64,000 nt of DNA, taken from the NCBI RefSeq assembly GCF_052180255.1, contig NZ_CP197466.1, positions 1,860,001 to 1,924,000 on the forward strand. The letters run 5' to 3'. Shown in pieces: positions 61,304 through 64,000 of this stretch. Numbering within the stretch: the stretch's first letter is position 1; each line of letters opens with the position of its first letter. Source of the stretch: Paenibacillus_AM sp052180255. Lineage in GTDB: Bacteria > Bacillota > Bacilli > Paenibacillales > NBRC-103111. The notes under the pieces were generated by a model, which was not told where the DNA came from, made no database searches, and saw only the letters and a program-made list of their open reading frames with translations. Both the position numbers and the translations under genes were made by a program.

Positions 61304-61924
61304 ATGGATTGGGAGATTTTAAGTATGATTGGCACGATTGCCTTTGCCCTCAGCGGAGCAGTCATTGCCATGGAAGAGGAGTACGATATTTTAGGCGTTT
61401 ATGTATTGGGCTTGGTAACGGCGTTCGGAGGCGGAGTAATACGAAATGCACTAATCGAATTGCCGATGAGCTTGTTATGGCAGCAAGGCTTGTACTTTAA
61501 AATCGCACTCATTAGTATTACAATTGTATTTATTGTTCCAAGGCGTTACATTACGCACTGGCGGACAATGTGGGACCCATTAACTGATGCGATTGGATTA
61601 TCGGCTTTCGCGATTCAAGGGGCAATCTACGCGACGAATAAGGGTTTGCCGATTTCTGCAGTCATTGTAGCTGCAATGTTAACGGGTATTGGCGGCGGCA
61701 TGATCCGCGATGTGCTAGCTGCACGTAAACCTCTTGTTCTGAGAGATGAGATCTATGCGGTGTGGGGATTGTTAGCTGGGTTATGTATTGGATTTGGATG
61801 GCAACAAAATGCGCTGATGCTGCTCTTGCTCTTTATTCTGATTGTGGGTCTTAGAATGGTGTCATTACATTATAAATGGAAGCTACCGCGCCGTTCATTG
61901 CGCGAGAAAGCGAGGGTCCAATGA
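61304..61924 (+). CDS. TRIC/UPF0126-type membrane channel-like protein
   Basis: 206 aa from ATG 61304 (MDWEILSMIGTIAFALSG), about 11 nt after GGAGCGG; the frame is open 21 codons upstream without clear support. Duplicated three-helix repeats, each with a Gly-rich kink: FGGGVIRNALIE and TGIGGGMIRDVLA, typical of UPF0126/YvgT proteins related to trimeric intracellular cation channels. Bacterial homologues conduct cations or transport small amino acids (glycine); which applies here is unknown. Stop overlaps the next gene by 4 nt. Confidence 0.85.
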   Translation: MDWEILSMIGTIAFALSGAVIAMEEEYDILGVYVLGLVTAFGGGVIRNALIELPMSLLWQQGLYFKIALISITIVFIVPRRYITHWRTMWDPLTDAIGLSAFAIQGAIYATNKGLPISAVIVAAMLTGIGGGMIRDVLAARKPLVLRDEIYAVWGLLAGLCIGFGWQQNALMLLLLFILIVGLRMVSLHYKWKLPRRSLREKARVQ

Positions 61925-62388
61925 ATTCGTTTCAAGATGAAGTGAAGATTGATGCAAGTCAACTTGAAGAGCGTGTCCAAATCGTCAAAGAACTGCTTGA
62001 TGTAAATCATGAATACTATTCTGTCGTAAAAGATAGCTTTACTGGCGAGCATTACTTACATTACGCCTACATGCATCTGAATGTAGTAGAGGCTGGTAGT
62101 GAAGAGCAGTTTCATCATCTCATGCCGATCAATGAAGAGGATGTCATGGGACTTTTATTTGGTGAACAACCTTATTCCTATCCAAAATATTGGACAAGAT
62201 CTTTTTTGCGTAATGGACCATCCGGTTATTATGTATGGTTTGATCCTACTTTTGAAGCAGAGCAAGACAAGAATGAACAAATCGGTGAAGGAATTATTAC
62301 AAAACTGCGAGAATTCAAGCAATCTGGTTCGATGAATGAGGATGCGGTTCGTCGTTTGCTCGATGAATTAGATAAAGCGGGGCAATAA
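61921..62388 (+). CDS. Acidic hypothetical protein coupled to the TRIC-like gene
   Basis: 155 aa from the ATG that overlaps the preceding stop (ATGA). Soluble, acidic, no family recognised: EERVQIVKELLDVNHEYYSV, YLHYAYMHLNVVEAG and SGYYVWFDPTF are distinctive, and a helical C-terminus rich in Glu/Asp (EDAVRRLLDELDKAG). Translational coupling suggests a function with the membrane protein, but this is inference. Ends just before a terminator. Confidence 0.65.
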   Translation: MNSFQDEVKIDASQLEERVQIVKELLDVNHEYYSVVKDSFTGEHYLHYAYMHLNVVEAGSEEQFHHLMPINEEDVMGLLFGEQPYSYPKYWTRSFLRNGPSGYYVWFDPTFEAEQDKNEQIGEGIITKLREFKQSGSMNEDAVRRLLDELDKAGQ

Positions 62389-62393
62389 GGGGG

Positions 62394-62420
62394 AGAGTCT
62401 ATTTGCTAGACTCTTCTTCT
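62394..62420 (+). terminator. Terminator after the TRIC-like unit
   Basis: AGAGTCTA (62394-62401) pairs with TAGACTCT (62407-62414) followed by TCTTCT, a moderate T-tract. Confidence 0.7.
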
Positions 62421-62432
62421 TGCATATAGGGT

Positions 62433-62472
62433 GTGTTCAAAAAGTCTAGCGAAGGAGCACTTTTTGGAACAC
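62433..62472. repeat. Long imperfect palindrome upstream of purT
   Basis: GTGTTCAAAAAGT (62433-62445) pairs with ACTTTTTGGAACAC (62459-62472), with one bulged base. Neither strand has a clean T-run after it, so it is not a classic terminator; it may be an operator, a MITE-like repeat or a leader hairpin 35 bp before the purT ATG. Confidence 0.65.
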
Positions 62473-62506
62473 TCAAAGATAAGTTTATCAGGGAGGGTTT
62501 TCATTT

Positions 62507-63700
62507 ATGTATGGTGCACCACTTTCAGCTCAAGCGAAGAAAATATTACTACTAGGTTCAGGTGAATTAGGGAAAGAAGTTATTATTGAAGCACAGCGCT
62601 TAGGCATTGAAACAATTGCAGTGGATCGTTATGAGCATGCGCCTGCGATGCATGTTGCCCATCGTTCTTATGTGATCCCAATGCTTGATGAAGAAAAGCT
62701 GCGTGAAGTTCTGATAAAAGAACAACCTGATTTGATCGTTCCAGAAATTGAAGCGATCGCAACGAACGTACTTGTCGAGTTAGAGCAAGAAGGTTTCCGC
62801 GTCATACCAACGGCGAACGCTTCGAAATTGACAATGGACCGCGAAGGGATTCGCCGTATGGCAGCAGAGACATTAGGATTACGTACAGCCCAATACGCTT
62901 TTGCTGATTCGTTAAATGAACTGCAAACGGCGATTGCACAAATTGGTACACCATGTGTGATTAAACCAATCATGAGTTCATCAGGTAAAGGTCAGAGTGT
63001 TTGCCGCTCCATGGATGACGCGGCAAAATGTTGGGAAATCGCGATGGAAGGCGGACGTGCGAAGAAAACAAGAGTAATCGTGGAGCAATTCGTTAAATTC
63101 GAATCCGAGATTACACTGTTAACTGTTCGCTCCATCTCAGGAACAACTTTCTGTGCGCCAATTGGCCATGTTCAACAAGATGGTGATTATATTACTTCTT
63201 GGCAGCCACACGCGATGAGCGAGGAACAAATTGCAGAGGCACAGCATATCGCGGCGCAAATAACGGAAGCACTAGGTGGTTATGGACTTTATGGGGTGGA
63301 ACTATTCCTTGCTGAAGATGGTGTTTATTTCAGTGAAGTATCCCCGCGTCCGCACGATACAGGAATGGTGACGATGGTCACACAGGATTTATCAGAATTC
63401 GCTCTTCATGTTCGAGCGATTCTCGGGTTTCCAATTCCAGAGATTCGAATGATTGCCCCAGGCGCCTCGCATACATTGAAAGCGACAAGGGAAACTAGTC
63501 ATTATACGATTTCGGGTGTTGAACAAGCCCTGTCTCTACCTCACACACAAGTAAGAATTTTTGGGAAACCAGAGACAAAAGTAGGTCGTCGTATGGCGGT
63601 TGCACTCGCGACTGCAAATACGGTTGAAGAAGCGCTGCAGACGGCTGCTAAAGCTGCTGGATATCTGCAAGTGCACGATGAAGAAGAAGGAGTGGAATAA
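62507..63700 (+). CDS. purT: Formate-dependent phosphoribosylglycinamide formyltransferase
   Basis: 397 aa, ATP-grasp enzyme. The N-terminal PreATP-grasp domain has LLLGSGELGKEV and VDRYEHAPAMHVAHRS; the ATP-grasp core has KPIMSSSGKGQS, VIVEQFVKFESEI and FSEVSPRPHDTGMVT, matching PurT rather than PurK. It formylates GAR using formate and ATP, bypassing folate-dependent PurN. GGGAGGG precedes ATG. No purine riboswitch or PurR box pair was found, but a palindrome lies just upstream. Confidence 0.95.
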   Translation: MYGAPLSAQAKKILLLGSGELGKEVIIEAQRLGIETIAVDRYEHAPAMHVAHRSYVIPMLDEEKLREVLIKEQPDLIVPEIEAIATNVLVELEQEGFRVIPTANASKLTMDREGIRRMAAETLGLRTAQYAFADSLNELQTAIAQIGTPCVIKPIMSSSGKGQSVCRSMDDAAKCWEIAMEGGRAKKTRVIVEQFVKFESEITLLTVRSISGTTFCAPIGHVQQDGDYITSWQPHAMSEEQIAEAQHIAAQITEALGGYGLYGVELFLAEDGVYFSEVSPRPHDTGMVTMVTQDLSEFALHVRAILGFPIPEIRMIAPGASHTLKATRETSHYTISGVEQALSLPHTQVRIFGKPETKVGRRMAVALATANTVEEALQTAAKAAGYLQVHDEEEGVE

Positions 63701-63704
63701 TATC

Positions 63705-64000
63705 ATGACAACGAAGCATCCAAGTGAATCTCGCTCTATCGTGACTGAGCTAATCATGCCTGGTCAGACAAATTACCATGGGACTGTTTTTGGTGGACAG
63801 CTTTTTCATTCCGTTGATTCAATTGCGTCGATTGCAGCAATGCGTCATAGCAATGGGGGGGTTGTTACGGCTTCCTGTGAAGCACTGCAATTTCTTTGCC
63901 CGGTAAACATCGGCGAAGCAATCGAAATTACAGCAGCTGTCATTTGGACACACCGTTCTTCAATGGAATTGTATGTTACTGGCATTGCGGAGAATTTATT
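63705..64000 (+). CDS. Acyl-CoA thioesterase, hotdog fold (3' end outside window)
   Basis: Begins MTTKHPSESRSIVTELIMPG at 63705 and runs open to the window edge (98 codons seen). NYHGTVFGGQLFHSVDSIAS is the hotdog-thioesterase signature with the active-site Asn/His and Asp, as in YkhA/BFIT-type acyl-CoA hydrolases; FLCPVNIGEAIEITA follows. These hydrolyse long-chain acyl-CoA. It starts 4 bp after purT, AAGGAG about 12 nt upstream, so it is likely cotranscribed. Confidence 0.85.
   Translation, partial: MTTKHPSESRSIVTELIMPGQTNYHGTVFGGQLFHSVDSIASIAAMRHSNGGVVTASCEALQFLCPVNIGEAIEITAAVIWTHRSSMELYVTGIAENL

Overview
The window looks like a chromosomal segment of an endospore-forming, low-to-moderate GC Firmicute, most likely a member of the Paenibacillaceae. 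This is inferred from synteny: hflX-ynbB-glnR-glnA, divergent lexA/yneA with ynzC, mrfA-mrfB, and kapB are in Bacillus-like arrangements. Sporulation genes (spoVK, an alpha/beta SASP, a YjcZ-type peptide, kapB, cotH) and GTG/TTG starts behind strong Shine-Dalgarno sequences agree with this. I saw no rRNA, tRNA, CRISPR array or prophage. Both ends cut genes: a PBP1A-type penicillin-binding protein on the left and an acyl-CoA thioesterase on the right.

Layout. 1-7.9 kb: envelope and transport genes (PBP, lipoprotein cyclophilin, YdcF protein, LytR-CpsA-Psr protein, Nramp metal transporter, MFS exporter). 7.9-13.7 kb, minus strand: complete peptide ABC importer in the order oppA-B-C-D-F. 13.9-20.5 kb: small cytochrome-oxidase-like membrane protein, very acidic 60-residue protein, spoVK, then hflX-ynbB-glnR-glnA. 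20.7-24.8 kb: YjcZ peptide, IS3-type relic, DUF3189 protein, lexA and yneA sharing a promoter region with four LexA boxes, ynzC, a HAD phosphatase, acireductone dioxygenase. 25-29.9 kb: metH, rnz, a small lipoprotein. 30.3-38 kb: a repair and RNA-processing run (mrfA, mrfB, nfo, a cyclic-phosphate receiver-domain protein, YlmA ATPase, FtsJ/RlmM-like methyltransferase, UPF0173 hydrolase) with no internal terminator seen. 38.4-40.2 kb: pepF. 40.4-51.2 kb: a monoderm Tad pilus locus (TadZ/CpaE-like, CpaF, TadB, TadC, Flp-type pilin, pseudopilin-like proteins, prepilin peptidase, FHA protein). 51.2-64 kb: Dabb protein, M42 peptidase, two ABC-F ATPases, thioredoxin, kapB, an ABC-2 exporter, cotH, a TRIC-like channel, purT, thioesterase.

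The most unusual signal is at DNA level. Inside two unrelated conserved genes, ynbB (about 17867-18266) and the Uup/YfmR-type ABC-F gene (about 53521-53844), the coding sequence is tiled by about ten short inverted repeats each, mostly 6-10 bp arms with short loops, spaced about 30-40 bp. The proteins look normal, so the hairpins appear to be built by codon choice. I know of no feature class that explains this. Other items of note are a LexA-like box placed in the promoter spacer of mrfAB, an attenuator-like leader before the Tad locus, and an inverted repeat flanking the Nramp promoter.
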